NCBI GenBank assembly: GCA_963920705.1 | Contig: CAWUCO010000094.1 | Location: forward strand, 310,001 to 374,000 | DNA from: Odiellus spinosus | Taxonomy: Eukaryota > Arthropoda > Arachnida > Opiliones > Phalangiidae | DNA: 64,000 nt | Direction: 5' to 3' | Part shown: positions 1-11,129 of the stretch, in pieces | Layout: every line of letters begins with the position of its first letter | How positions within the stretch are numbered: position 1 is the first letter of the stretch | The notes under the pieces: generated by a model | The model's input: only the letters and a program-made list of their open reading frames with translations | What the model was told of the DNA's origin: nothing | Database searches by the model: none | Position numbers and translations under genes: made by a program

Positions 1-692
1 TTGAAAAACATGGAAAATATGGACAATTCAAAAAACATCTAATATCAAAAAGCGAATTTTGAAAATCTGAAATTTGACTATTTTGATATTGTATGATTTC
101 TTGAATTGGCCATATTTTTCTTGTTTTTCAACGGATTTTTGAAAACTCTTATTATTTAGACTGTCCATTAATTGCTCTTTCGAATGACTTAGGTTTTGTC
201 TAAATTGCAAAATTGTGACAAATATAAAATTGGTTAAAATTAAGCAAAAACGCTAAAAAATCCAAGATTATTGGATTCAAATGGACACAAAACTTTTGAA
301 TTTTAAGCGATTTAGACAAAATTAAGACCACTCGAAAGACCAAATTTTGGTCTATCTAAAAAACAATAGTTTTGGAAAATCCGTTGAAAAACAAGAAAAA
401 TATGGCCAATTCAAGAAATCATACAATATCAAAATAGTCAAATTTCAGATTTTAAAAATTCGCTTTTTGATATTAGATGTTTTTTGAATTGTCCATATTT
501 TCCATGTTTTTCAACGGATTTTCCAAAACTCTTGTTTTTTAGATAGACCAATATTTTCTCTTTCGAGTGGTCTTAATTTTGTCTAAATCGCTTAAAAATC
601 AAAAGTTTTGTGTCCATTTGAATCCAATAATCTTGGATTTTTAAGCGTTTTTGCTTAATTTTAACCAATTTTATATTTGTCACAATTTTGCA

Positions 693-971
693 ATTTAGAC
701 AAAACCAAAGTCATTCGAAAGAGCAATTAATGGACAGTCTAAATAATAAGAGTTTTCAAAAATCCGTTGAAAAACAAGAAAAATATGGCCAATTCAAGAA
801 ATCATACAATATCAAAATAGTCAAATTTCAGATTTTCAAAATTCGCTTTTTGATATTAGATGTTTTTTGAATTGTCCATATTTTCTATGTTTTTCAACGG
901 ATTTTCCAAAACTCTTGTTTTTTAGATAGACCAATATTTGCTCTTTCGAGTGGTCTTAATTTTGTCTAAAT
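693..971. repeat. Core dyad: large imperfect inverted repeat (A-arm/B-arm)
   Basis: The ends are a perfect 12-bp inverted repeat (atttagacaaaa at 693-704, its complement at 960-971). Inside them the A-arm (about 693-790) and the reverse complement of the B-arm (about 873-971) align along most of their length, sharing the words ctcgaaagagcaa/ttcgaaagagcaa, aagagtttt, ccgttgaaaaac and aaaatatgg. The symmetry continues inward to atcaaaa/tttttgat around a short asymmetric centre near 832. Where linkers are in opposite orientations the two arms are both A or both B and the match becomes nearly perfect. The structure resembles a foldback or terminal-inverted-repeat element, but no target-site duplication or transposase is visible. 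Confidence 0.9.
757..784. other. Phased A-tracts in the A-arm
   Basis: Three five-base A-tracts start at 758, 770 and 779, a mean spacing of 10.5 bp, which matches the helical repeat. Such phasing is known to bend DNA. The inverted arm carries T-tracts in the related positions, so each core would have a bend on both sides of its dyad. The motif is repeated in almost every monomer. Confidence 0.5.
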
Positions 972-1075
972 CGCTTAAAAATCAAAAGTTTTGTGTCCAT
1001 TTGAATCCAATAATCTTGGATTTTTAAGCGTTTTGGCTTAATTTTAACCAATTTTATATTTGTCACAATTTTGCA
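972..1075. repeat. Linker with its own inverted repeats
   Basis: The 104-bp linker separates successive core dyads. It contains a perfect 12-bp inverted repeat (cgcttaaaaatc at 972-983 and its complement at 1019-1030) and a short hairpin, aatccaa-taatc-ttggatt (1004-1022). The right third, from the gcttaatt word to ttttgca, has no partner and gives the linker its polarity; it is the landmark used to score F or R. The midpoint of the linker (about 1023.5) is exactly the point about which reversed copies are reflected. Confidence 0.88.
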
Positions 1076-1086
1076 ATTTAGACAAA

Positions 1087-1103
1087 ACCAAAGTCATTCG
1101 AAA
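1087..1103 (-). other. CENP-B-box-like 17-mer in the A-arm
   Basis: Read on the minus strand this is tttcgaatgactttggt. Compared with the mammalian CENP-B box consensus NTTCGNNNNANNCGGGN it keeps TTCG, the central A and the final GG, 7 of the 9 fixed positions, with TT in place of CG. The same 17-mer recurs in nearly every A-arm (for example 704-720 minus strand, 1327-1343 plus strand). The B-arm counterpart lacks the central A and the GG. A 7/9 match can arise by chance and no binding is shown, so this is only a candidate protein site. Confidence 0.35.
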
Positions 1104-2215
1104 GAGCAATTAATGGACAGTCTAAAAAACAATAGTTTTCAAAAATCCGTTGAAAAACAAGAAAAATATGGCCAATTCAAGAAATCATACAATATCAAAA
1201 TAGTCAAATTTCAGATTTTCAAAATTCGCTTTTTGATATTAGATGTTTTTTGAATTGTCCATATTTTCCATGTTTTTCAACGGATTTTTGAAAACTCTTA
1301 TTATTTAAACTGTCCATTAATTGCTCTTTCGAATGACTTTGGTTTTGTCTAAATTGCAAAATTGTGACAAATATAAAATTGGTTAAAATTAAGCAAAAAC
1401 GCTTAAAAATCCAAGATTATTGGATTCAAATGGACACAAAACTTTTGAATTTTAAGCGATTTAGACAAAATTAAGACCACTCGAAAGACCAAATTTTGGT
1501 CTATCTAAAAAACAATAGTTTTGTAAAATCCGTTGAAAAACAAGAAAAATATGGCCAATTCAAGAAATCATACAATATCAAAATAGTCAAATTTCAGATT
1601 TTAAAATTTCGCTTTTTGATATTAGATGTTTTTTGAATTGTCCATATTTTCCATGTTTTTCAACGGATTTTCCAAAACTCTTGTTTTTTAGATAGACCAA
1701 TATTTGCTCTTTCGAGTTATCTTAATTTTGTCTAAATCGCTTAAAATTCAAAAGTTTTGTGTCCATTTGAATCCAATAATCTTGAATTTTTAAGCGTTTT
1801 TGCTTAATTTTTACCAATTTTATATTTGTCACAATTTTGCAATTTAGACAAAACCAAAGTCATTCGAAAGAGCAATTAATGGACAGTCTAAATAATAAGA
1901 GTTTTCAAAAATCCGTTGAAAAACAAGAAAAATATGGCCAATTCAAGAAATCATACAATATCAAAATAGTCAAATTTCAGATTTTCAAAATTCGCTTTTT
2001 GATATTAGATGTTTTTTGAATTGTCCATATTTTCCATGTTTTTCAACGGATTTTCCAAAACTCTTGTTTTTTAGATAGACCAATATTTGCTCTTTCGAGT
2101 GGTCTTAATTTTGTCTAAATCGCTTAAAAATCAAAAGTTTTGTGTCCATTTGAATCCAATAATCTTGGATTTTTAAGCGTTTTTGCTTAATTTTAACCAA
2201 TTTTATATTTGTCAC

Positions 2216-3430
2216 AATTTTGCAATTTAGACAAAACCAAAGTCATTCGAAAGAGCAATTAATGGACAGTCTAAATAATAAGAGTTTTCAAAAATCCGTT
2301 GAAAAACAAGAAAAATATGGCCAATTCAAAAAACATCTAATATCAAAAAGCGAATTTTTAAAATCTGAAATTAGACTATTTTGATATTGTATGATTTCTT
2401 GAATTGGCCATATTTTTCTTGTTTTTCAACGGATTTTTGAAAACTCTTATTATTAGACTGTCCATTAATTGCTCTTTCGAATGACTTTGGTTTTGTCTAA
2501 ATTGCAAAATTGTGACAAATATAAAATTGGTTAAAATTAAGCAAAAACGCTTAAAAATTAAAGATTATTGGATTCAAATGGACACAAAACTTTTGAATTT
2601 TAAGCGATTCAGACAAAATTAAGACCACTCGAAAGACCAAATTTTGGTCTATCTAAAAAATAATAGTTTTCAAAAATCCGTTGAAAAACAAGAAAAATAT
2701 GGTCAATTCAAGAAATCATACAATATCAAAATAGTCAAATTTCAGATTTTCAAAATTCGCTTTTTGATATTAGATGTTTTTTGAATTGTCCATATTTTCC
2801 ATGTTTTTCAACGGATTTTCCAAAACTCTTGTTTTTTAGATAGACCAATATTTGCTCTTTCGAGTGGTCTTAATTTTGTCTAAATCGCTTAAAAATCAAA
2901 AGTTTTGTGTCCATTTGAATCCAATATTCTTGGATTTTTAAGCGTTTTTGCTTAATTTTAACCAATTTTATATTTGTCACAATTTTGCAATTTAGACAAA
3001 ACCAAAGTCATTCGAAAGAGCAATTAATGGACAGTCTAAATAATAAGAGTTTTCAAAAATCCGTTGAAAAACAAGAAAAATATGGCCAATTCAAAAAACA
3101 TCTAATATCAAAAAGCGAATTTTTAAAATCTGAAATTTGACTATTTTGATATTGTATGATTTCTTGAATTGGCCATATTTTTCTTGTTTTTCAACGGATT
3201 TTTGAAAACTCTTATTATTAGACTGTCCATTAATTGCTCTTTCGAATGACTTTGGTTTTGTCTAAATTGCAAAATTGTGACAAATATAAAATTGGTTAAA
3301 ATTAAGCAAAAACGCTTAAAAATTAAAGATTATTGGATTCAAATGGACACAAAACTTTTGAATTTTAAGCGATTCAGACAAAATTAAGACCACTCGAAAG
3401 ACCAAATTTTGGTCTATCTAAAAAGAATAG
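2216..3430. repeat. Two-monomer (F R) tandem duplication, ~765 bp
   Basis: Private variants recur with a 765-bp shift: a lost T in cttattattagac (2446 and 3211), cttaaaaattaaag (about 2550 and 3315) and gcgattcagac (about 2604 and 3369). The second copy ends near 3421, where the B'-arm sequence changes. This marks a recent unequal exchange of two units. Confidence 0.82.
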
Positions 3431-5654
3431 TTTTGGAAAATCCGTTGAAAAACAAGAAAAATATGGACAATTCAAAAAACATCTAATATCAAAAAGCGAA
3501 TTTTGAAAATCTGAAATTTGACTATTTTGATATTGTATGATTTCTTGAATTGGCCATATTTTTCTTGTTTTTCAACGGATTTTCCAAACCTATTGTTTTT
3601 TAGATAGACCAATATTTGCTCTTTCGAGTGGTCTTAATTTTGTCTAAATCGCTTAAAAATCAAAAGTTTTGTGTCCATTTGAATCCAATAATCTTGGATT
3701 TTTAAGCGTTTTTGCTTAATTTTAACCAATTTTATATTTGTCACAATTTTGCAATTGAGACAAAACCAAAGTCATTCGCAAGAGCAATTAATGGACAGTC
3801 TAAATAATAAGAGTTTTCAAAAATCCGTTGAAAAACAAGAAAAATATGGCCAATTCAAGAAATCATAGAATATCAAAATAGTCAAATTTCAGATTTTCAA
3901 AATTCGCTTTTTGATATTAGATGTTTTTTGAATTGTCCATATTTTCCATGTTTTTCAACGGATTTTTGAAAACTCTTATTATTTAAACTGTCCATTAATT
4001 GCTCTTTCGAATGACTTTGGTTTTGTCTAAATTGCAAAATTGTGACAAATATAAAATTGGTTAAAATTAAGCAAAAACGCTTAAAAATCCAAGATTATTG
4101 GATTCAAATGGACACAAAACTTTTGATTTTTAAGCGATTTAGACAAAATTAAGACCACTCGAAAGAGCAAATATTGGTCTATCTAAAAAACAAGAGTTTT
4201 GGAAAATCCGTTGAAAAACATGGAAAATATGGACTATTCAAAAAGCATCTAATATCAAAAAGCGAATTTTGAAAATCTGAAATTTGACTATTTTGATATT
4301 GTATGATTTCTTGAATTGGCCATATTTTTCTTGTTTTTCAACGGATTTTCCAAAACTATTGTTTTTTAGATAGACCAAAATTTGGTCTTTCGAGTGGTCT
4401 TAATTTTGTCTAAATCGCTTAAAATTCAAAAGTTTTGTGTCCATTTGAATCCAATAATCTTGGATTTTTAAGCGTTTTTGCTTAATTTTAACCAATTTTA
4501 TATTTGTCACAATTTTGCAATTTAGACAAAACCAAAGTCATTCGAAAGAGCAATTAATGGACAGTTTAAATAATAAGAGTTTTCAAAAATCCGTTGAAAA
4601 ACAAGAAAAATATGGCCAATTCAAAAAACATCTAATATCAAAAAGCGAATTTTTAAAATCTGAAATTTGACTATTTTGATATTGTATGATTTCTTGAATT
4701 GGCCATATTTTTCTTGTTTTTCAACGGATTTTTGAAAACTCTTATTATTTAGACTGTCCATTAATTGCTCTTTCGAATGACTTTGGTTTTGTCTAAATTG
4801 CAAAATTGTGACAAATATAAAATTGGTTAAAATTAAGCAAAAACGCTTAAAAATCCAAGATTATTGGATTCAAATGGACACAAAACTTTTGAATTTTAAG
4901 CGATTTAGACAAAATTAAGACCACTCGAAAGACCAAATTTTGGTCTATCTAAAAAACAATAGTTTTGGAAAATCCGTTGAAAAACAAGAAAAATATGGCC
5001 AATTCAAGAAATCATACAATATCAAAATAGTCAAATTTCAGATTTTCAAAATTCGCTTTTTGATATTAGATGTTTTTTGAATTGTCCATATTTTCCATGT
5101 TTTTCAACGGATTTTTGAAAACTCTTATTATTTAAACTGTCCATTAATTGCTCTTTCGAATGACTTTGGTTTTGTCTAAATTGCAAAATTGTGACAAATA
5201 TAAAATTGGTTAAAATTAAGCAAAAACGCTTAAAAATCCAAGATTATTGGATTCAAATGGACACAAAACTTTTGAATTTTAAGCGATTTAGACAAAATTA
5301 AGACCACTCGAAAGACCAAATTTTGGTCTATCTAAAAAACAATAGTTTTGGAAAATCCGTTGAAAAACAAGAAAAATATGGCCAATTCAAGAAATCATAC
5401 AATATCAAAATAGTCAAATTTCAGATTTTCAAAATTCGCTTTTTGATATTAGATGCTTTTTGAATAGTCCATATTTTCCATGTTTTTCAACGGATTTTCC
5501 AAAACTCTTGTTTTTTAGATAGACCAATATTTGCTCTTTCGAGTGGTCTTAATTTTGTCTAAATCGCTTAAAAATCAAAAGTTTTGTGTCCATTTGAATC
5601 CAATAATCTTGGATTTTTAAGCGTTTTTGCTTAATTTTAACCAATTTTATATTT
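3431..5654. repeat. Mixed tract F R F RR
   Basis: Landmarks lie near 3740 (F), 4040 (R), 4506 (F), 4805 (R), 5189 (R) and 5655 (F). Opposed neighbours give palindromic cores near 3890, 4270 and 4655. The core beginning near 4605 has the caagaaaaatatggcc outer motif on both sides, so the palindrome there is close to exact. Nothing else is seen in this stretch. Confidence 0.88.
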
Positions 5655-6900
5655 GTCACAATTTTGCAATTTAGACAAAACCAAAGTCATTCGAAAGAGC
5701 AATTAATGGACAGTTTAAATAATAAGAGTTTTCAAAAATCCGTTGAAAAACATGGAAAATATGGACAATTCAAAAAACATCTAATATCAAAAAGCGAATT
5801 TTGAAAATCTGAAATTTGACTATTTTGATATTGTATGATTTCTTGAATTGGCCATATTTTTCTTGTTTTTAAACGGATTTTCCAAAACTATTGTTTTTTA
5901 GATAGACCAAAATTTGGTCTTTCGAGTGGTCTTAATTTTGTCTAAATCGCTTAAAATTCAAAAGTTTTGTGTCCATTTGAATCCAATAATCTTGGATTTT
6001 TAAGCGTTTTTGCTTAATTTTAACCAATTTTATATTTGTCACAATTTTGCAATTTAGACAAAACCAAAGTCATTCGAAAGAGCAATTAATGGACAGTTTA
6101 AATAATAAGAGTTTTCAAAAATCCGTTGAAAAACATGGAAAATATGGACAATTCAAAAAACATCTAATATCAAAAAGCGAATTTTGAAAATCTGAAATTT
6201 GACTATTTTGATATTGTATGATTTCTTGAATTGGCCATATTTTTCTTGTTTTTCAACGGATTTTCCAAAACTATTGTTTTTTAGATAGACCAAAATTTGG
6301 TCTTTCGAGTGGTCTTAATTTTGTCTAAATCGCTTAAAATTCAATAGTTTTGTGTCCATTTGAATCCAATAATCTTGGATTTTTAAGCGTTTTTGCTTAA
6401 TTTTAACCAATTTTATATTTGTCACAATTTTGCAATTTAGACAAAACCAAAGTCATTCGAAAGAGCAATTAATGGACAGTTTAAATAATAAGAGTTTTCA
6501 AAAATCCGTTGAAAAACATGGAAAATATGGACAATTCAAAAAACATCTAATATCAAAAAGCGAATTTTGAAAATCTGAAATTTGACTATTTTGATATTGT
6601 ATGATTTCTTGAATTGGAAATATTTTTCTTGTTTTTCAACGGATTTTTGAAAACTATTGTTTTTTAGATAGACCAAAATTTGGTCTTTCGAGTGGTCTTA
6701 ATTTTGTCTAAATCGCTTAAAATTCAAAAGTTTTGTGTACATTTGAATCCAATAATCTTGGATTTTTAAGCGTTTTTGCTTAATTTTAACCAATTTTATA
6801 TTTGTCACAATTTTGCAATTTAGACAAAACCAAAGTTATTCGAAAGAGCAATTAATGGACAGTCTAAATAATAAGAGTTTTCAAAAATCCGTTGAAAAAC
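5655..6900 (+). repeat. Four consecutive F monomers
   Basis: Landmarks at 5655, 6038, 6421 and 6804 are each 383 bp apart. The first core carries the variant tttttaaacgg (about 5867), which recurs at 10,461, 15,055 and 18,887. The first two of these intervals are 4,594 bp, the period of the large higher-order repeat downstream, so this tract looks like an older remnant of that repeat. Confidence 0.85.
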
Positions 6901-6918
6901 ATGGAAAATATGGACAAT

Positions 6919-8450
6919 TCAAAAAACATCTAATATCAAAAAGCGAATTTTGAAAATCTGAAATTTGACTATTTTGATATTGTATGATTTCTTGAATTGG
7001 CCATATTTTTCTTGTTTTTCAACGGATTTTTGAAAACTCTTATTATTTAGACTGTCCATTAATTGCTCTTTCGAATGACTTTGGTTTTGTCTAAATTGCA
7101 AAATTGTGACAAATATAAAATTGGTTAAAATTAAGCAAAAACGCTTAAAAATTCAAGATTATTGGATTCAAATGGACACAAAACTTTTGAATTTTAAGCG
7201 ATTTAGACAAAATTAAGATAACTCGAAAGAGCAAATATTGGTCTATCTAAAAAACAAGAGTTTTGGAAAATCCGTTGAAAAACATGGAAAATATGTACAA
7301 TTCAAAAAACATCTAATATCAAAAAGCGAATTTTTAAAATCTGAAATTTGACTATTTTCATATTGTATGATTTCTTGAATTGGCCATATTTTTCTTGTTT
7401 TTCAACGGATTTTTGAAAACTATTGTTTTTTAGATAGACCAAAATTTGGTCTTTCGAGTGGTCTTAATTTTGTCTAAATCGCTTAAAATTCAAAAGTTTT
7501 GTGTCCATTTGAATCCAATAATCTTGGATTTTTAAGCGTTTTTGCTTAATTTTAACCAATTTTATATTTGTCACAATTTTGCAATTTAGACAAAACCAAA
7601 GTCATTCGAAAGAGCAATTAATGGACAGTTTAAATAATAAGAGTTTTCAAAAATCCGTTGAAAAACATGGAAAATATGGACAATTCAAAAAACATCTAAT
7701 ATCAAAAAGCGAATTTTGAAAATCTGAAATTTGACTATTTTGATATTGTATGATTTCTTGAATTGGCCATATTTTTCTTGTTTTTCAACGGATTTTTGAA
7801 AACTCTTATTATTTAGACTGTCCATTAATTGCTCTTTCGAATGACTTTGGTTTTGTCTAAATTGCAAAATTGTGACAAATTTAAAATTGGTTAAAATTAA
7901 GCAAAAACGCTTAAAAATTCAAGATTATTGGATTCAAATGGACACAAAACTTTTGAATTTTAAGCGATTTAGACAAAATTAAGATAACTCGAAAGAGCAA
8001 ATATTGGTCTATCTAAAAAACAAGAGTTTTGGAAAATCCGTTGAAAAACATGGAAAATATGTACAATTCAAAAAACATCTAATATCAAAAAGCGAATTTT
8101 TAAAATCTGAAATTTGACTATTTTGATATTGTATGATTTCTTGAATTGGCCATATTTTTCTTGTTTTTCAACGGATTTTTGAAAACTATTGTTTTTTAGA
8201 TAGACCAAAATTTGGTCTTTCGAGTGGTCTTAATTTTGTCTAAATCGCTTAAAATTCAAAAGTTTTGTGTCCATTTGAATCCAATAATCTTGGATTTTTA
8301 AGCGTTTTTGCTTAATTTTAACCAATTTTATATTTGTCACAATTTTGCAATTTAGACAAAACCAAAGTCATTCGAAAGAGCAATTAATGGACAGTTTAAA
8401 TAATAAGAGTTTTCAAAAATCCGTTGAAAAACATGGAAAATATGGACAAT
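6919..8450. repeat. Two-monomer (R F) tandem repeat, 766 bp x 2
   Basis: Copies 6919-7684 and 7685-8450 match with a 766-bp shift, including the private change tgtacaattc (about 7294 and 8060) and a B'-arm with agataactcg. Single differences, such as acaaatttaaa in the second copy (about 7876) and ttttcatattg in the first, show slight divergence since the duplication. Confidence 0.82.
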
Positions 8451-10346
8451 TCAAAAAACATCTAATATCAAAAAGCGAATTTTGAAAATCTGAAATTTGA
8501 CTATTTTGATATTCTATGATTTCTTGAATTGGCCATATTTTTCTTGTTTTTCAACGGATTTTTGAAAACTCTTATTATTTAGACTGTCCATTAATTGCTC
8601 TTTCGAATGACTTTGGTTTTGTCTAAATTGCAAAATTGTGACAAATATAAAATTGGTTAAAATTAAGCAAAAACGCTTAAAAATCCAAGATTATTGGATT
8701 CAAATGGACACAAAACTTTTGAATTTTAAGCGATTTAGACAAAATTAAGACCACTCGAAAGACCAAATTTTGGTCTATCTAAAAAACAATAGTTTTCAAA
8801 AATCCGTTGAAAAACAAGAAAAGTATGGCCAATTCAAGAAATCATACAATATCAAAATAGTTAAATTTCAGATTTTCAAAATTCGCTTTTTGATATTAGA
8901 TGTTTTTTGAATTGTCCATATTTTCCATGTTTTTCAACGGATTTTCCAAAACTATTGTTTTTAGATAGACCAAAATTTGGTCTTTCGAGTGGTCTTAATT
9001 TTGTCTAAATCGCTTAAAATTCAAAAGTTTTGTGTCCATTTGAATCCAATAATCTTGGATTTTTAAGCGTTTTTGCTTAATTTTAACCAATTTTATATTT
9101 GTCACAATTTTGCAATTTAGACAAAACCAAAGTCATTCGAAAGAGCAATTAATGGACAGTTTAAATAATAAGAGTTTTCAAAAATCCGTTGAAAAACATG
9201 GAAAATATGTACAATTCAAAAAACATCTAATATCAAAAAGCGAATTTTTAAAATCTGAAATTTGACTATTTTGATATTGTATGATTTCTTGAATTGGCCA
9301 TATTTTTCTTGTTTTTCAACGGATTTTTGAAAACTATTGTTTTTTAGATAGACCAAAATTTGGTCTTTCGAGTGGTCTTAATTTTGTCTAAATCGCTTAA
9401 AATTCAAAAGTTTTGTGTCCATTTGAATCCAATAATCTTGGATTTTTAAGCGTTTTTGCTTAATTTTAACCAATTTTATATTTGTCACAATTTTGCAATT
9501 TAGACAAAACCAAAGTCATTCGAAAGAGCAATTAATGGACAGTTTAAATAATAAGAGTTTTCAAAAATCCGTTGAAAAACATGGAAAATATGGACAATTC
9601 AAAAAACATCTAATATCAAAAAGCGAATTTTGAAAATCTGAAATTTGACTATTTTGATATTCTATGATTTCTTGAATTGGCCATATTTTTCTTGTTTTTC
9701 AACGGATTTTTGAAAACTCTTATTATTTAGACTGTCCATTAATTGCTCTTTCGAATGACTTTGGTTTTGTCTAAATTGCAAAATTGTGACAAATATAAAA
9801 TTGGTTAAAATTAAGCAAAAACGCTTAAAAATCCAAGATTATTGGATTCAAATGGACACAAAACTTTTGAATTTTAAGCGATTTAGACAAAATTAAGACC
9901 ACTCGAAAGACCAAATTTTGGTCTATCTAAAAAACAATAGTTTTCAAAAATCCGTTGAAAAACAAGAAAAGTATGGCCAATTCAAGAAATCATACAATAT
10001 CAAAATAGTTAAATTTCAGATTTTCAAAATTCGCTTTTTGATATTAGATGTTTTTTGAATTGTCCATATTTTCCATGTTTTTCAACGGATTTTCCAAAAC
10101 TATTGTTTTTAGATAGACCAAAATTTGGTCTTTCGAGTGGTCTTAATTTTGTCTAAATCGCTTAAAATTCAAAAGTTTTGTGTCCATTTGAATCCAATAA
10201 TCTTGGATTTTTAAGCGTTTTTGCTTAATTTTAACCAATTTTATATTTGTCACAATTTTGCAATTTAGACAAAACCAAAGTCATTCGAAAGAGCAATTAA
10301 TGGACAGTTTAAATAATAAGAGTTTTCAAAAATCCGTTGAAAAACA
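8051..10346. repeat. Three-monomer (F R F) tandem repeat, 1,148 bp x 2
   Basis: Copies about 8051-9198 and 9199-10346. The words tgtacaattc, gatattctatg, aaaagtatggcc and atagttaaat recur with a shift of 1,148 bp (3 x 383, less 1). Landmarks 8336 F, 8635 R, 9101 F repeat as 9484 F, 9784 R, 10249 F. The unit is recycled inside the 4,594-bp repeat further right. Confidence 0.85.
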
Positions 10347-11129
10347 TGGAAAATATGGACAATTCAAAAAACATCTAATATCAAAAAGCGAATTTTGAAA
10401 ATCTGAAATTTGACTATTTTGATATTGTATGATTTCTTGAATTGGCCATATTTTTCTTGTTTTTAAACGGATTTTCCAAAACTATTGTTTTTTAGATAGA
10501 CCAAAATTTGGTCTTTCGAGTGGTCTTAATTTTGTCTAAATCGCTTAAAATTCAAAAGTTTTGTGTCCATTTGAATCCAATAATCTTGGATTTTTAAGCG
10601 TTTTTGCTTAATTTTAACCAATTTTATATTTGTCACAATTTTGCAATTTAGACAAAACCAAAGTCATTCGAAAGAGCAATTAATGGACAGTTTAAATAAT
10701 AAGAGTTTTCAAAAATCCGTTGAAAAACATGGAAAATATGGACAATTCAAAAAACATCTAATATCAAAAAGCGAATTTTGAAAATCTGAAATTTGACTAT
10801 TTTGATATTGTATGATTTCTTGAATTGGCCATATTTTTCTTGTTTTTCAACGGATTTTCCAAAACTATTGTTTTTTAGATAGACCAAAATTTGGTCTTTC
10901 GAGTGGTCTTAATTTTGTCTAAATCGCTTAAAATTCAAAAGTTTTGTGTCCATTTGAATCCAATAATCTTGGATTTTTAAGCGTTTTTGCTTAATTTTAA
11001 CCAATTTTATATTTGTCACAATTTTGCAATTTAGACAAAACCAAAGTCATTCGAAAGAGCAATTAATGGACAGTCTAAATAATAAGAGTTTTCAAAAATC
11101 CGTTGAAAAACAAGAAAAATATGGCCAAT
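10347..11129 (+). repeat. F monomers leading into the large higher-order repeat
   Basis: F landmarks lie at 10632 and 11015. The tract matches about 5750-6590 upstream and 14,941-15,723 downstream, each with a 4,594-bp shift. It is therefore the tail of a truncated copy of the repeat that begins at 11,130. About 8,430-11,130 corresponds to 13,020-15,720. Confidence 0.8.

Larger units (their letters stand above)
693..1075 (+). repeat. Reference monomer, F orientation
   Basis: One complete 383-bp unit used here to define the parts: core dyad 693-971 and linker 972-1075. By hand count it has 54 C and 49 G (26.9% G+C) and 7 CpG, against about 7 expected from composition. Main variants elsewhere: the A-arm reads acagtct or acagttt; the B-arm reads accaatatttgctc or accaaaatttggtc; the linker start reads cttaaaaatc or cttaaaattc; the core centre reads tcatacaat or tcatagaat. 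The accaaaatttggtc form, with its preceding g, is a 7+1+7 inverted repeat. These alleles are shuffled among monomers rather than forming clean subfamilies. Confidence 0.92.
1..2215. repeat. Left part of array: R FF R FF
   Basis: The window opens inside a core. Linker landmarks lie near 213 (R), 679 (F), 1062 (F), 1362 (R), 1828 (F) and 2211 (F). The F-to-R core at about 1076-1362 is an A-A' palindrome. Its left A-arm carries a B-type tail (1121-1135), evidence of exchange between arm types. No gene is present. Confidence 0.9.

Noticed and set aside
688-870. A 60-codon open frame (start MQFRQNQSHSKEQL) that recurs in dozens of monomers on both strands
   Set aside because: It starts at TTG, not ATG, is simply the translation of an A-arm plus core, and is interrupted by a stop in many monomers (for instance those with tcatagaat). 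It has no codon-use signal, promoter or known domain. Its recurrence follows from the repeat itself.
972-1030. Linker 12-bp inverted repeat followed by T-rich DNA as a transcription terminator
   Set aside because: The spacer between the arms is 35 bp, the arms are AT-rich, no gene precedes it, and the same element occurs in either orientation throughout. It is better explained as part of the dyad structure.
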